Below, one piece after another: positions 11,991-24,000 of a stretch of DNA of 64,000 nucleotides. Source of the stretch: Canna indica (Eukaryota; Streptophyta; Magnoliopsida; Zingiberales; Cannaceae); contig CP136891.1 in NCBI GenBank assembly GCA_034359265.1, forward strand, positions 43,144,001 to 43,208,000, read 5' to 3'. The notes beneath the pieces were generated by a model. It had not been told where the DNA came from and did not search any database. It saw only the letters and a list, made by a program, of their open reading frames with translations. Within the stretch, counting starts at the first letter, position 1; each line of letters begins with the position of its first letter. Both the position numbers and the translations under genes were made by a program.

Positions 11991-12382
11991 TTTATAATCC
12001 CCTCCCCAAACCCTCTTTACAATCCTACCCATTTTCTAACCTACATCCACCTCAAGTCCGGATCCAAACTCGCTAACCCCTCAACCCAAACAACCCCATG
12101 CTCAACACAAGCATAATAATTATGCCCAAGCACATGCATTAAAAATTAATTGTCAAGTAAAGAAAACAAAAATATATATCATATTTCTACTTACCGAGCT
12201 CTCAAGCTCGCACTAGACCATGAGTCGACTCAACTCGACCTCGAATCAGCCTGTTAGACTAGCAAACAATAAAAACGAATAATAGCAATTAGTCATAATA
12301 TCTCGGATATTACACAAATGAGGCCTTAGAGGTTAACTATGCAAGTATTTGACTCTTTTTCATCATATTAACCATAGGGTCT

Positions 12383-13276
12383 ATTTGGATACAATCATTA
12401 AGGGGAGGGGAGGGGAGAAGAAATGAGGGGAAAAATTAATCTTGTTTGGATATGATTTAATAAGGGGAAGAGAAGGGAGGGGAACAAAAAAATTAACCTT
12501 GTTTGGATGTACTTTGTAAGGAGAAAGAGGGGGAATAAGAAATTTTTTTATTTAATAGACAATTATACCCTTTTTATTTTGTATTATATATATTTTTTCT
12601 TTTTTGTCATTTCTATTTCTATAGATATTAGGATTTTTTTAGCCGACTACAAATATTAGGATTAGACAAAAGATACCATGAAGAAAAAAAATTGAGAACA
12701 TGAGACTTCCCCCCCCCCCCCACCCCCCCCCCACCACCACACCCCTCACACCTCACACCACCAATTCCTTTTCCTTTTTAAAAAAATTAGAATATCAAAC
12801 AAGAAAAAAAAATCATCTCCATTTTTTTTTTGGATACAAATCATTAAGGGGAGGGGAGGGGAGGGAAGAAGAAATGAGGGAAAAAATTAATCTTGTTTGG
12901 ATATAGTTTAATAAGAGGAAAAGAAGGGGAGAGGAACGAAAAAATTAACCTTGTTTGGATGTACTTTGTAAGGAGAAAGAGGGGGAATAAATTTTTTTTT
13001 TATTTAATAGATAATTATAACCTTTTTATTTTGTATTATATATATTTTTTCTTTTTTGTCATTTCTATTTTTGCAGATATTAGGATTTTTTTGGCCGACT
13101 ACAAATATTAGAATTAAACAAAAGATACTATAAAAGGAAAAAATTGAGAACATGAGACTTCCCCCTCACACCCCACACCACCGGTTCTTTTTCTTTTTAA
13201 AAAAATTAGAATATCAAACAAGAAAAAAAATTAATCTCCATTTTTTTTTTCTTCTTTAATCTCAATCCAAACAGGG
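12383..13276. repeat. Direct duplication of about 446 bp, MITE-like
   Basis: Two copies (about 12383-12828 and 12829-13276) start with TTTGGATACAA(A)TCATTAAGG and share CTTGTTTGGATGTACTTTG, an AT-rich middle and a C-rich tract (12709-12731, shortened in copy 2). The block starts TAGGGTCTATTTGGAT and ends ATCCAAACAGGGTGAT, an imperfect terminal inverted repeat as in MITEs. No clear target-site duplication is seen. The two short ORFs here are low-complexity products. Confidence 0.55.
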
Positions 13277-13559
13277 TGATAGAGTAATGACAGTTAATTT
13301 TTGATTATATAAAGTGGGGTATTCTTCTTTAAAGCCGATGATAATTCATGCAAGCGGTATTACAATCAAGTATTTTAACAATTTTCTATATTGCACAGAT
13401 CTTAAAGCTAGAATAAATTAGATGAAAAATAGGATCTGATCCCAAACCATAAAAATATTTTTGATATTTGGGAAAATGAATAGTAAATTGAAATTTTAAT
13501 ATCTATAATTTTGTCATATTATAGACTTTTCTTGCGGTTACTTGAGCAAAGTAGCGTAG

Positions 13560-13691
13560 ATGTCAGAAAAACCACACATGAAGAGACCACTGCTTTCATG
13601 GTTGGTAGATCTCTTTCTTGTAGCCAAAGCTATTCCAGGAAGAAGAAAGTATGATCTCTTCAGAACATATCCTAAATCTGGAACGAGATAG
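13560..13691 (+). CDS. Small ORF, copy 1 (43 codons), unknown
   Basis: The ORF starts MSEKPHMKRPLLSW and ends PKSGTR. The second copy at 14251-14382 has the same length and frame. Their four differences are three synonymous changes and one Asp/Ala change, which hints at past coding constraint. A hydrophobic run, LVDLFLVAKAI, lies in the middle. I do not recognise a family. It could be an upstream ORF, a fragment of a larger exon, or chance. Confidence 0.3.
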   Translation: MSEKPHMKRPLLSWLVDLFLVAKAIPGRRKYDLFRTYPKSGTR

Positions 13692-14250
13692 GGGAACGCC
13701 GGCACCCAATCCCTAACATCTCATTGCCAATTCGATGTGTCTCACTGCCTTCTGTCTCCGACTACGTAGAAGTTCCTCCTCCTCCAAGCTCCAATCTCCT
13801 CCAAATCCAATTGTACAACCTCCCTTCTTGTATTGATTTCTTTATTTTTGGTTCATTCTGATACAGATTCATTGCCGTAGGAGACTGAGAAAGTGGCGGC
13901 CGATCCACTACCCAGCGGCAGCAGTGGCAAAAGTTGCGACGCAAGCGGCTCTCAGGTGTGGCGTTAATCTTCATCTCCTTTATAATTTTATAATGTGTTG
14001 ATCTCTGTATTTTTTATTTCATTAATTTTTCTAAGGAGAATATTTCTTCCCTGTTTTAATCCCGTTTAATTTTTCTTTCTCATAAAAATCACCTTTTTAA
14101 TGTTTACATAAGAATTAGATGAAAAAAATAGGGTCTGATCCCACACCATAGGAAGATTTTTGATATTTGGGAAAATGTATGGTAAATTGAAATTCTAATA
14201 TCTACAATTTTGTCATTATCTCTTGCGGTTGCTTGAGCGAAGTAGCATGG

Positions 14251-14382
14251 ATGTCAGAAAAACCACACATGAAGAGACCACTGCTTTCATGGTTGGTGGC
14301 TCTCTTTCTTGTAGCCAAAGCTATTCCAGGAAGAAGAAAATATGATCTCTTCAGAACGTATCCTAAATCTGGAACGAGATAG
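14251..14382 (+). CDS. Small ORF, copy 2 (43 codons), unknown
   Basis: Duplicate of the ORF at 13560-13691, with Ala instead of Asp after WLV. Start, stop and length are conserved. See that entry for the limits of the call. Confidence 0.3.
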   Translation: MSEKPHMKRPLLSWLVALFLVAKAIPGRRKYDLFRTYPKSGTR

Positions 14383-14840
14383 GGGAACACCTGGACCCAA
14401 TCCCTAAAATCTCACTGCCAATTCATTGTGTCTCACTGCCTTCTGTCTCTGAATACGTAGAATTCCTCCTCCTCCAAGCGCCAATCTCCTCCAAATCCCA
14501 TTGTGCAACCTCCCTTCTTGTATTGATTTCTTTTTGGAATATTTTTTGTTCATTCTGATACAGATTCACTGTCGTAGGAGACTCAGAAAGAGGCGGCAGA
14601 TCCACAACCCAGCGGCAGCAGTTGCAACGCAAGCGGCTCTCAGGTGTGGCATTGATCGTCATCTCCTTTATAATTTTTTAATTTCTTGATCTCTCTTTTT
14701 TATTTTCTTATTTTTTTCTAAGGAGAATATTTCTTCCCAGTTTTAATCCGTTTAATTTTTCGTTCTCATAAAAAACATCTTTTTAATGATTACATAGATT
14801 TTACAGTGCTGATTGTGTTGGCAACTTGGATGATGATAAC

Positions 14841-17674
14841 TGTTAGGAGTAAAGACACTTGTATATAGTCCCATATGGGGTAATTCGCTTAAGTAAACAT
14901 CGTTTTCATTATATAAATATATGTGGTAAGGAATGTCTACCACAATGAGGAGTTTCTTATTTCTTTTTCTTTCCAACATGGTATCAGAGCCGGCCCTAAT
15001 TTTTTGAGCCTGTCGTTTTCTCAACGCGCCCTCGTGTCGTTGGCCACCTGTTCACACCGCAACAACGCCCCTGCGTTCCGTTCAGACTCGATCTTTGAGC
15101 GTCACAGTGACGCGTCCGGCTGCTTCATTGGAAAGAGAAGGCATCTCTATGTCTTCGTGGAACTTCCTGAGGCCACCTGCTGTTAGTCGAGTACTATCCA
15201 TAAGAGGAAGAACATCTTCCTCTATTTTCTCTGTTTTGAACAGAGGAAGAAGAAGTGCCCGCTGTGCGTCTCCACCTCCTTTGTTATTTGGTTTCTTGCT
15301 TGATTGCAGTCCGCCCCTTCTCATCGCATCCGATTCTGCAACCTTCCGCTTGCTGCCATCCAGCCGCCTTCAATCGCCCACTTGCTAGCAAGCTGTGCAC
15401 TGCGCACAGCCATCAAGATCTCAACCTTCGCCTCCTCCCTTCCTATGTTTTCTTTGTTTTGAACAGAGGAAGAAGAAGACCCGCCCACTGTGCATCTCCG
15501 CCTTCTGCTCACAGCTCATCTGCCACATCCGTCGGAGTTACTCGCCCGACCGCCTTCTGCTTTCTTCACCAATCAGCCACTCTCTTCAATCAAAGAAGAA
15601 GCTTCACTAATCGTGGGCTCAAACAGAGCCGTGTGCCGCTGCATCGGGCACCGTCATCATCAAACAAGGCGCCCCCTCTGTCTGCTTCACGCGGGTCTCC
15701 AGATGCCCGCCCATTAAGGCCAAATCCAGATTCATTAAGGTATTGATCCGAATCCAGAGAGGTACTTATTATTGAAGGCCTTTGATTGGGGCCACTCAGA
15801 GTCCAAATCCAGCCCACTTTGATTGGGACCTCTTTGATGTACTGCCACACAATTTTTTGAGGAAAAAAAAAATCTAGCATCATCATGTTCTTTGTTCAAA
15901 GAGGTCAAGAAGAAAGCAAAGATGAAAGACCTAGACGTCATGTTGGTGTTGCTCAGTCTCTTCAGGAGCCACCCACAGGATACAAGCTCAATATTAGTAT
16001 TTCCGTTGAAGAATATGCCCGATTTCTCCAATTTCAAAAAGCTCATAAATCTATCTCACAGTCTGCTCTTCATGATAATGGCACATGGGATTGGTCCCTC
16101 TTCCTCCAAGCAAATCTATAGTTGGCTGCAAATGGGTTTACACTATAAAGACTTGGCATAATGAATCTATTGATAGGCTTAAGGCCCGATTGGTAGCCAA
16201 GGGATACACTCAGATTTATGGTGTCGATTATACTTTTTCTCCTGTGGCCAAAATTGCTTCTATTCGTCTATTTCTTGCTATAGCTGCCACTTTTAATTGG
16301 CCACTTCATCAGCTGGACATAAAAAATGCATTCCTCCATGGTGACATTGATTAGGAGGTATAAATGGAGCAACCACCGGGTTTTGTTGCTCAGGGGGAGT
16401 CAAGACTAGTGTGTCGATTGAAGAAATCTATATATGGTCTAAAGCAATCTCCGAGAGTTTGGTTTGGGAAATTCAGCTCTGCCCTACTCCAGTTTGGCAT
16501 GATCAGATGCATTTCAGATCACTCGATCTTCCACCTCAGTTCATCCTCTGGAAACGAATATTGTTGATTGTTTATGTTGATGATATAATCATCACAGGAG
16601 ATGACATCGAGGGGATTAAGAAACTAAAAGCCTATTTGCATCAACGATTTCAAACAAAAGACTTGGGCAACTTGAGATATTTTCTGGGCATCGAGGTAGC
16701 TCGATCTAAAGGAAAGATATTTATGTCACAAAGAAAGTATGCACTTGATATACTCGAGGGCACGGGTATGCTAGGAGCCAAACCAGTTGACTCACCTATG
16801 GATTGTAATGCCAAGCTACTACCTGGACAAAGGGAGCCTCTATCTGATCCAGAAAATATCGCAGGCTAGTAAGACAACTCAACTATCTCACAATTACTAG
16901 ACCTGATATTTTATTTGCTGTTAGTGTGATTAGCCAATTTCTCGAGACTCCTTGCGAGGATCATTGGACTGTAGCTTTGAGAGTAGTTCGCTATCTTAAG
17001 GCTGCTCCTGGTAAAGGACTTATATATCACGGTCAAAGTCATCTTCAAGTAACTATATATATAGACGCAGATTGGGCAGGTGCACCCACTGATCGGCGAT
17101 CTACATCCGGCTTCTGTGTTCTTCTTGGATGAAATCTGATCTCATGGAAAAGTAAAAAGCAAAATGTAGTAGCAAGATCAAGCGCATAAGCTGAGTATAG
17201 GGCTATGGCAATGGCTACGTGTGAACTAATGTGGGTGAAGCAAATAATGACAGAGTTGGGATTAAGCATCCTGAGCCTATGAAGTTATATTGTGATAATC
17301 AAACTGCTATGCATATAGCTTTTAATCCTGAAAATTTTCATGAGAGAACAAAACACATAGAGCTTGATTGTCATTTTATTCGAGAAAAGGTGCAGTCTAA
17401 AGAGATTACAATGTCATTTGTAAGTTTCAATGACCAGTTAGCTGATGTATTAACTAAATCTCTCCGTAGTCCAAGGATTGAGTATATTTGTAACAAGCTC
17501 GAGCTTTATAACATTTATGCTTAGCTTGTGGGGGAGTGTTAGGAGTAAAGACACTTGTATACAGTCCCATATGGGGTAATTCGCTTATGTAAATATCGTT
17601 TTCATTATATAAATATATGTGGTATGGGAGGTCTACCACAATGAGGAGTTTCTCATTTCTTTTTCCTCCCAATA
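14841..17674 (+). mobile_element. Deleted Ty1/copia element with 138-bp LTRs
   Basis: The LTRs are 14841-14978 and 17537-17674, both 138 bp, starting TGTTAGGAGTAAAGAC. About 10-11 positions differ, so the insertion is old. The target-site duplication is ATAAC at 14836-14840 and 17675-17679. The primer-binding site TGGTATCAGAGC (14979-14990) follows the 5' LTR and fits initiator methionine tRNA. The polypurine tract GTGGGGGAG ends at 17536. Internal sequence holds only reverse transcriptase and RNase H. Gag, protease and integrase are missing, and 15000-16080 has no recognisable domain. Confidence 0.92.
16085..17524 (+). pseudogene. Copia reverse transcriptase/RNase H remnant
   Basis: The RT starts within the [27 protein letters not shown] region near 16130, in copia style. 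A stop follows HGDID near 16350, then MEQPPGF continues. A frame change comes before the intact YVDDIIITGDD catalytic motif at about 16575-16605. The RNase H part contains DADWAGAPTDRRSTSGF (about 17062-17115), then stops within LISWKSKKQN and SSAXAEYRA. The ADVLTKSL motif near 17440-17465 marks the C terminus. At least three stops or frameshifts make it non-functional. Confidence 0.88.
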
Positions 17675-18039
17675 ATAACCAATACTTAGTTGTCATACGA
17701 ACCTTTGATTTTCTTTTTTCAAGATACACATAATCCAGCACACGTTTGCATTAAAAGCATATTGTATTTGGTAATTTGGAGTATGCAGTGATATACAAAC
17801 AAATTCATAAAAGAAAACCCTAAAAAATGCCTTCTTTTAGGATTTTGAAGTGGGACAACCCCATTTGCAACTAGATGGAGTACCCTTTTGGAGTTGATCT
17901 GTTGTGTCTAGATGCATCTTCCATTCAAAATCATCATATGCGCCCATTCCTTATAGTCTGACCATAGGTAATTGTTGATTTGGTTGTCAAATATTAGTTG
18001 TTTTGAACAGAATTTTCTTTTTCCGGGCAGAGGGATGCA

Positions 18040-21000
18040 ATGACTGTTGGTGGACAGACTGGTCACCCAATTAATAATATCAAACCATGACTTCTCACAT
18101 GGGTTAGAGTCCTGGCATGCCAATTATTGCCAGGCTTATGTGGCCTCAGAAAATTCTGGTTTCCCGAATGGAATCAGGCCAAGCTCGGGGGGAAACTATG
18201 CTGTGGTCACACAGAGGACTCAAAATTGGCAAGGCCTTGAGCAAGACATCACCGAGAAAGTTACTGCTGGTGTGAAATATATTGTCAAGGCATCTGTTGG
18301 TGTCTGTGAGCACCTTTATGAATCAGCTGGAGTTCAAGCAACGCTGAAGTTAGAGAACCCAGATTCTTCAATCAGCTATTTGTTTATTCAGAGGTGTATA
18401 AGTCAAACAGTATTGATGAATTTTCCTTTTTCTCAACAATTTTGTGTTTCTCTTGAACTCTGTGGCGTTTGGTTGTTTAGGATCTTTATATCTAAACATT
18501 GCTGGGAGATCTTGGAAGGTTTGTTCATGCTAACAAGCAGGCCAAAGCGGGTAGTGTTTTATATTGAAGGTCCTACTCCTGGTGTTGACCTACTTATAGA
18601 TTCTGTGACTATCTCTTGCAAGGTACTTTTCTTGTCATGAAAGGTGTATTCTGATTCTGTTATGAATTCATATTCCCTTAATGATGTTTTCAATGTTATA
18701 AGCATGGTTTTAAAAATCATACCATACCATTTGGTAAGATCCGTTTTTACCTATTTTTTTTAAGTTGGTATTGGTACACCCCTATATATTGAAAATACCA
18801 AGTGTACTAATTGTACTGCCTGGTACAAGGCGTATGTACTGGGTTGGTATTGGCCTATATCGGTGTACGCTCATCGACTTTTTTTTAGTTGTTGGGCCTC
18901 CTTTGTACCTGTCCCAAATGACTCTTTAAGCTGTTGGAGCGGGTTTTAAGGGGCTATATAAAGCCCCAAACCCGTTGTTCTCCTCATCTCTTACCCTCAA
19001 TATTCAAAACTCTCTCATTATCTCTCAAAACCCTTTTATTCTCCTAATTTTTCTTTCAAATCTCTCTCGAAACTCTATCGAAATGGCGTCAAAGAGCCAA
19101 ACAACCCCGCATGATAGCATTGTCATTGATTAGAGAAGAGACACCATTGACAATGTATCTTTTGTGATTACGTTGTTCATGGTAGAGGGATCATCCGGTT
19201 AAATTAACATTTAGCTGGAGGACATTCCAATGTGTCTAAATGCCCAAAAGTGCCGATTGAACTCTGAAGGCTCATTAAGGAGTTGCTGGACAACAAGTGA
19301 GAGCAACGACAATGAGATGCTGAACAATGAGCGGAGTTCGAGGGAAGAGCTAAGGAAGATATTCACTACGACCAATACCAGGGTCATGGTGATGATGTTG
19401 AGGAGGATCCTAAGCTTGCAATTGGCATAGTGCTTCTTTAGATGAGGAATGCCCTTTATTTTATACTTATGCTCCTTCAGATGAGGAATTAAGAGATTCC
19501 AGCAGAGTTTAGGGATTCTAGCTGGGAAGTGGAACCTCTCACCCTTCTTTCTCCCTACCACATAAATTGATCCCAATAGTATCAGGCGATGGCGTCGAGG
19601 AGGGGAATCTACTCCTCGGCAATGGATTCCCAAGCTATTAAAGGAAGCGCTTTGTTTAGCAGATCAACGGATGGTCGCCAAAGGCAAAGATTGGCGCACG
19701 ACTATTGGTATGATTGCAGGGCCGATGAGGTCGCCAAAGGCTAGGATTGGCACACGGTTACCGGCCGATGTTGAAGGCTGATTAGGTCACCTAATGTGTG
19801 GGTTTGGCGCATGGCTATCGTCCATTTTGAAAAGATAGGATTTGGATTTTTAAGGATACTAAACTAAAACATAGAAGTATATGTGGTGAAAAGCACTAAA
19901 TGTGATAAGGTAAAGATAAATTGCAAGTAAAATAAGATAAACACAAATTTTGATGTGTTGATGTTGGATCTTTCTACTCATGACATGTCTAAGCTATTTT
20001 TAGGTGCTTCGTTACAAGTATTTGGCGCCAAAAAAGATCCATTATCCCACTATCCTAGTCCTCTTTGCCACGTTCGACTAAGTGGTCATCGGGTGTCTTG
20101 TGTAGATAGTGTTGCTCTGGCTAAGTCATGTGCATCATGGTGTTTGGGTTTGGTGGCCTTGCTTGTTACGTGCTCCGCTTTCTGTGGTGTGTGGGCCAAT
20201 AGTCTCGGCATGTCTTGTCTCTAACTTCTCATCTCTTTGCTGATGGTGCGCTACGCCTATTTCGGTGGAGGGTTGCTGATTGGGTCAAGCGTTATCTTTC
20301 TTTGGGCGTCCCATTTGGCCTGTACTTGATGTTGGTTTGTGGACCAAGTCTTTTACTTGTGCGGCCTTCTCATTGGGGTCCCATACTAGAGTCTTACTTC
20401 TTAGTTGTTGGTTGCCTTCTTGTGCTCGGCTTTTATATCTTTTCCGGCTATCACAGGCCCTCGGCCCTGAGCTTTCGCTTTCTCTATCCGTCTTCGCCTA
20501 TCGCTCAATTTTAGGTGTCAATACTTTGCTCCCCTACATCTTTCTGCTGAACTACTATGGTGCCCGACACCATAGGGATTCCTTTGGTGACTCGCCGTAG
20601 GTTTACTCGTAGTAAGCTCAGATTCACTCAGCCAAATTCTAGGTTCACTATATGTGAATTTTTTTTTGAATGAATCTGGACTTAATAAGTGTGAACCTGA
20701 TGTGACTATCATTGAACCAATGAACAACAATGATACTATCTAATCTTAAAGTAAAGGATAACACTAATCAGGGTTTCATACGAATGAACCTACAGTGACA
20801 AGTCAAGTTCACTCATAGTGTGTTCAAGTTCACTCATACTTAGCTCGGGTTCAGCCAAATTCCATATTAATACATATTAGGAAGTTCATTGGTTCAATGT
20901 AAGTCACCTTAGGTTCAAACATATTAAGTCCAGATTCACTTAAAAAAATTTCACATATGACTGAACCTAGAATTTAACTGAGTGAATTTGAGACTACTAT

Positions 21001-24000
21001 GAGTGAACCTGCGACAAGGCACCATAGGAATCCGTATGGTGAGCGAAAGCTTAAACGATGCAATGTGGAGTGAGCTTAGATTTCGTGCGTCCCAAAAATG
21101 CTTCTTGGCCAAAAGGAACGATTGTAATCGTCTTATCAGTCCCTTCACCTTTACGGACTCTTCCGTTTATAGCTCTGCTAAAACTCTACACTTGCTTCCT
21201 TTCTGATCTTGTATTCGCTTCTGTTTATCTATGTCTTTTGTCATGTCGCCTACTTTTGATTCCCGTATCCATAGCTTTTCCCTGATTGGGCGAGATGAGT
21301 TTGCTGGTAACAATTTTTCTCTACCGTCGTCTCGAGGATCTTCCAAGGTTAGTATTATATCCTTTGACTTGGATGACCATGACTATGTATTGGGTTTTGG
21401 GACGACTGGTTTGATCGGGCAAAAAAGTCTCGCTAGAGCAGCATACTTGATCGAGCGAGCTCGGTTCACCTATTACTGCACAGTGGTTTTTCTTCTCTTG
21501 AATGTCCTTCTAACTTTCAATCGTGGATTAGACCTTCTGCTTAGTGTCTTTCATGGTTAGGGCGAGTATCTTTAGGCGTTATCGGAGGCCAAACTAGGTC
21601 AAGCGTTATCTTTCTTTAGGCATCCCGTTTGGCATGCTCTTGATGCTAGTTTGTGGACCAAGTCTGTTACTTGTGCGGCTTGGGTCCAATACTAGAGTAT
21701 TTCTTCTTAGCTATCGGATGCCTTCTTGTGCTCGAGTTTTATATCTTTTTCAAGCTATCATAGGCCCTCGGCCCTTAGCTTTCGCTTTCTCAGTCCGACT
21801 TCGGCTATCGCTCAATTTTGGGTGTCAACAAATAGAATTGACATAACTAATAAATTACTTGAAAAAGAAAAAAAAATCAAATTTTTTTCTACCTTATCTG
21901 TAATCAATTGCAAATGAATCATTGAAGCTCACATATGCATCTCGAAAATTTCTTGTTTCCGAAAGAACCTTGCAACTTCTAATTTTGATGTGGACATACG
22001 CACTATAACCTTGCAGTGTGCATATAACAATGTCTCGTTCGTGATTCCAATTTTGTATCGATACTAATATGCAAGGTTTAAATAATAACCTATAAGAAAT
22101 CCAAAATTTGGAATTAGGATAATAAATTTAAACAAAAATTTAATAATAAATGAAACAATTAAATAAACTAAAAAAATCATTACCCGCTCGATGTATATTA
22201 CGACCCATTTAACTATCCCAACTTTTGCAGATGATATCAAATGAAGGGCTTATATTTATTTGGCACCTTCAAGAGCTTCTTGATTTCTTCTTCTGCTTAC
22301 TAAATGTAATGGTAGACTTAGCCCATTTGAGACTTCTTTTCCATGTCCACCTTTTGTAGAACCACGTACAAAGATTATACTGCGACACGATAATTTCTAC
22401 AACACTGTCCCACAAGTGCTCGTTGAGCACGTTCTTCTCGGTTTCTTTTCCATCTGATCTCATCGCATATTTAGATGATGACCATTTGGGATTGTAAACA
22501 TAGTCCTCAAGCCAACCTTTCTTTGTTGGAGTTACTTTAATGCAATAAATTTTTTTGTAAATCGAGTCGCTCATGGTCGAAGAATTTCACCTTAAAATGA
22601 ATTATAATTAAATAATTATTAGTAATTAATTATGATGAATTAAATATTCTTTTCAACATTTTGTTTTAAAAAACTTACCATATGTAAATTTCTTTAAAAG
22701 GTCACAGACCTATGTGTGATTGTAAATAAATCGGGTGTTTTGTTGTCATCATTTTACTATGGACTTCACCATTGGCAAATCACTCATATCCTTCATATTA
22801 AGATCTATGCAATGTGCTACACATGGAGTGCAAAATAGGCAAGGATAATCTTCTTCAATTAGCTTACTTGCCCGTTTGAAGTTTGTGCCGTTGTCTGATA
22901 CAATTTGCACTATGTTTGGGAACCAATATCCTTGATCACGTCTTTCATCAGCTTTGAGATGTAGATCACATCATTGTAATGGTCCGAAGCATCCATTGCT
23001 TTGTGATACACCACCTTCCTGTAATAGTAGATGAAGTTGATGATGCTCATCAAGGTTGGCTCGGTCCACCTATCCCACATCAATGTGCAGCCGCATTGCT
23101 CCCACTACCTTTTGAAACAATCGATCCATTGTCAAATCTCATCAACCTTTGCATCAAGATACAGACCACAAATTTCATAAGGAGTTAAAGGGGCAATACC
23201 TGGGCTGACCTTTTGACCAATTATTTTAATCCTATTTAATTCACCCAATTAAATTTGACTAAGTTATTTAATTTAATTCAAACTAACCCTAACTAATTAA
23301 ATTAAATTAAAATTAAACTAATGTATTTTGTTTAATCTAAATTAATCTCTTTAATTTAGTTAAATAAATTATATAATTTAACCTAAGCTATTAAATTTAA
23401 CTAAAATAAATTAACATGATTATAATTTACAAATAATTGAATAAATAAATAACAGATATATAAATAACACAATATATAAATCTAATTATAAAACTTAAAT
23501 AATTTAACACAATTATACAAAAAAATAAGCAACACAATCAATAACAAATTAACAATTAACAAAGAAATAAAGTTTATATAGTTTAAGTGTTTACATTATT
23601 TATTACAATGTGCTATATTATATTTATATTCATATAAATAAGAAGAATTAAAGAAATTTTTAGCTTTCTTGTTGTAGTCGGTGTGTCAAGAGCGAAGAGA
23701 AGAGAAAGATGCAGCGATTGGGAGAGGGGGTGCATGGATATTTGTGGTGGGGTGTCTAATGGACACTACATAAGTATCCATATTATTGCATTATGAAATT
23801 TTAGGGGTGTCATTGGACACCCCTGTGATGAACGTGGCTTCGCCCCTATATATACCACTCAGTACGAGTTGTACCCTTGTTACCAAAGCAAGTCGAGTTT
23901 GGATCGGCTGAACCATAGGTCACTGTGAACTAATTGGTTAAACCACTAAAACATATTTAAATATATAATATATGATAATATGAAAATATATAAAAAATAT

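Larger units (their letters stand above)
8020..12314. repeat. Long LTR X2, interrupted by solo LTR B
   Basis: It starts TGTCATGCCCC at 8020 and ends GGATATTACA at 12314. Removing the 1658-bp solo LTR B and one target-site copy leaves about 2.63 kb. It looks about 80 percent identical to X1 in the first 150 bp. Flanks are CAAAC (8015-8019) and CAAAT (12315-12319), a one-mismatch duplication. Only 24 bp separate it from X1. It contains the family tandem array at 10380-10650 and long G runs near 11860-11990. Confidence 0.75.
13412..14797. repeat. Tandem duplication, unit about 690 bp
   Basis: Copy 1 (about 13412-14112) and copy 2 (about 14113-14797) abut head to tail, offset 691 bp, at roughly 90 percent identity. 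Each holds a 43-codon plus-strand ORF, a CT-rich leader-like stretch, and an exon-like block. That block follows TTCTGATACAG and ends GCGGCTCTCAG before GTGTGGC (about 13866-13952 and 14563-14642). The copia element at 14841 inserted just beyond copy 2. Without that element, the exon-like block of copy 2 would lie about 0.55 kb from the first xylanase coding exon. These blocks may be its duplicated 5' UTR exon and promoter; that is inference. Confidence 0.7.

Noticed and set aside
15095..15746. Overlapping ORFs of 97 and 163 codons after the 138-bp LTR
   Set aside because: They overlap on both strands, show no gag motif, and are explained by the CT-rich leader of a deleted copia element.
19953..21831. 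A solo LTR from TGTTGATG to TGTCAACA
   Set aside because: Ends fit TG...CA, but the flanking 5-mers do not match and the internal direct repeats are unexplained. Kept only as a repeat pair.
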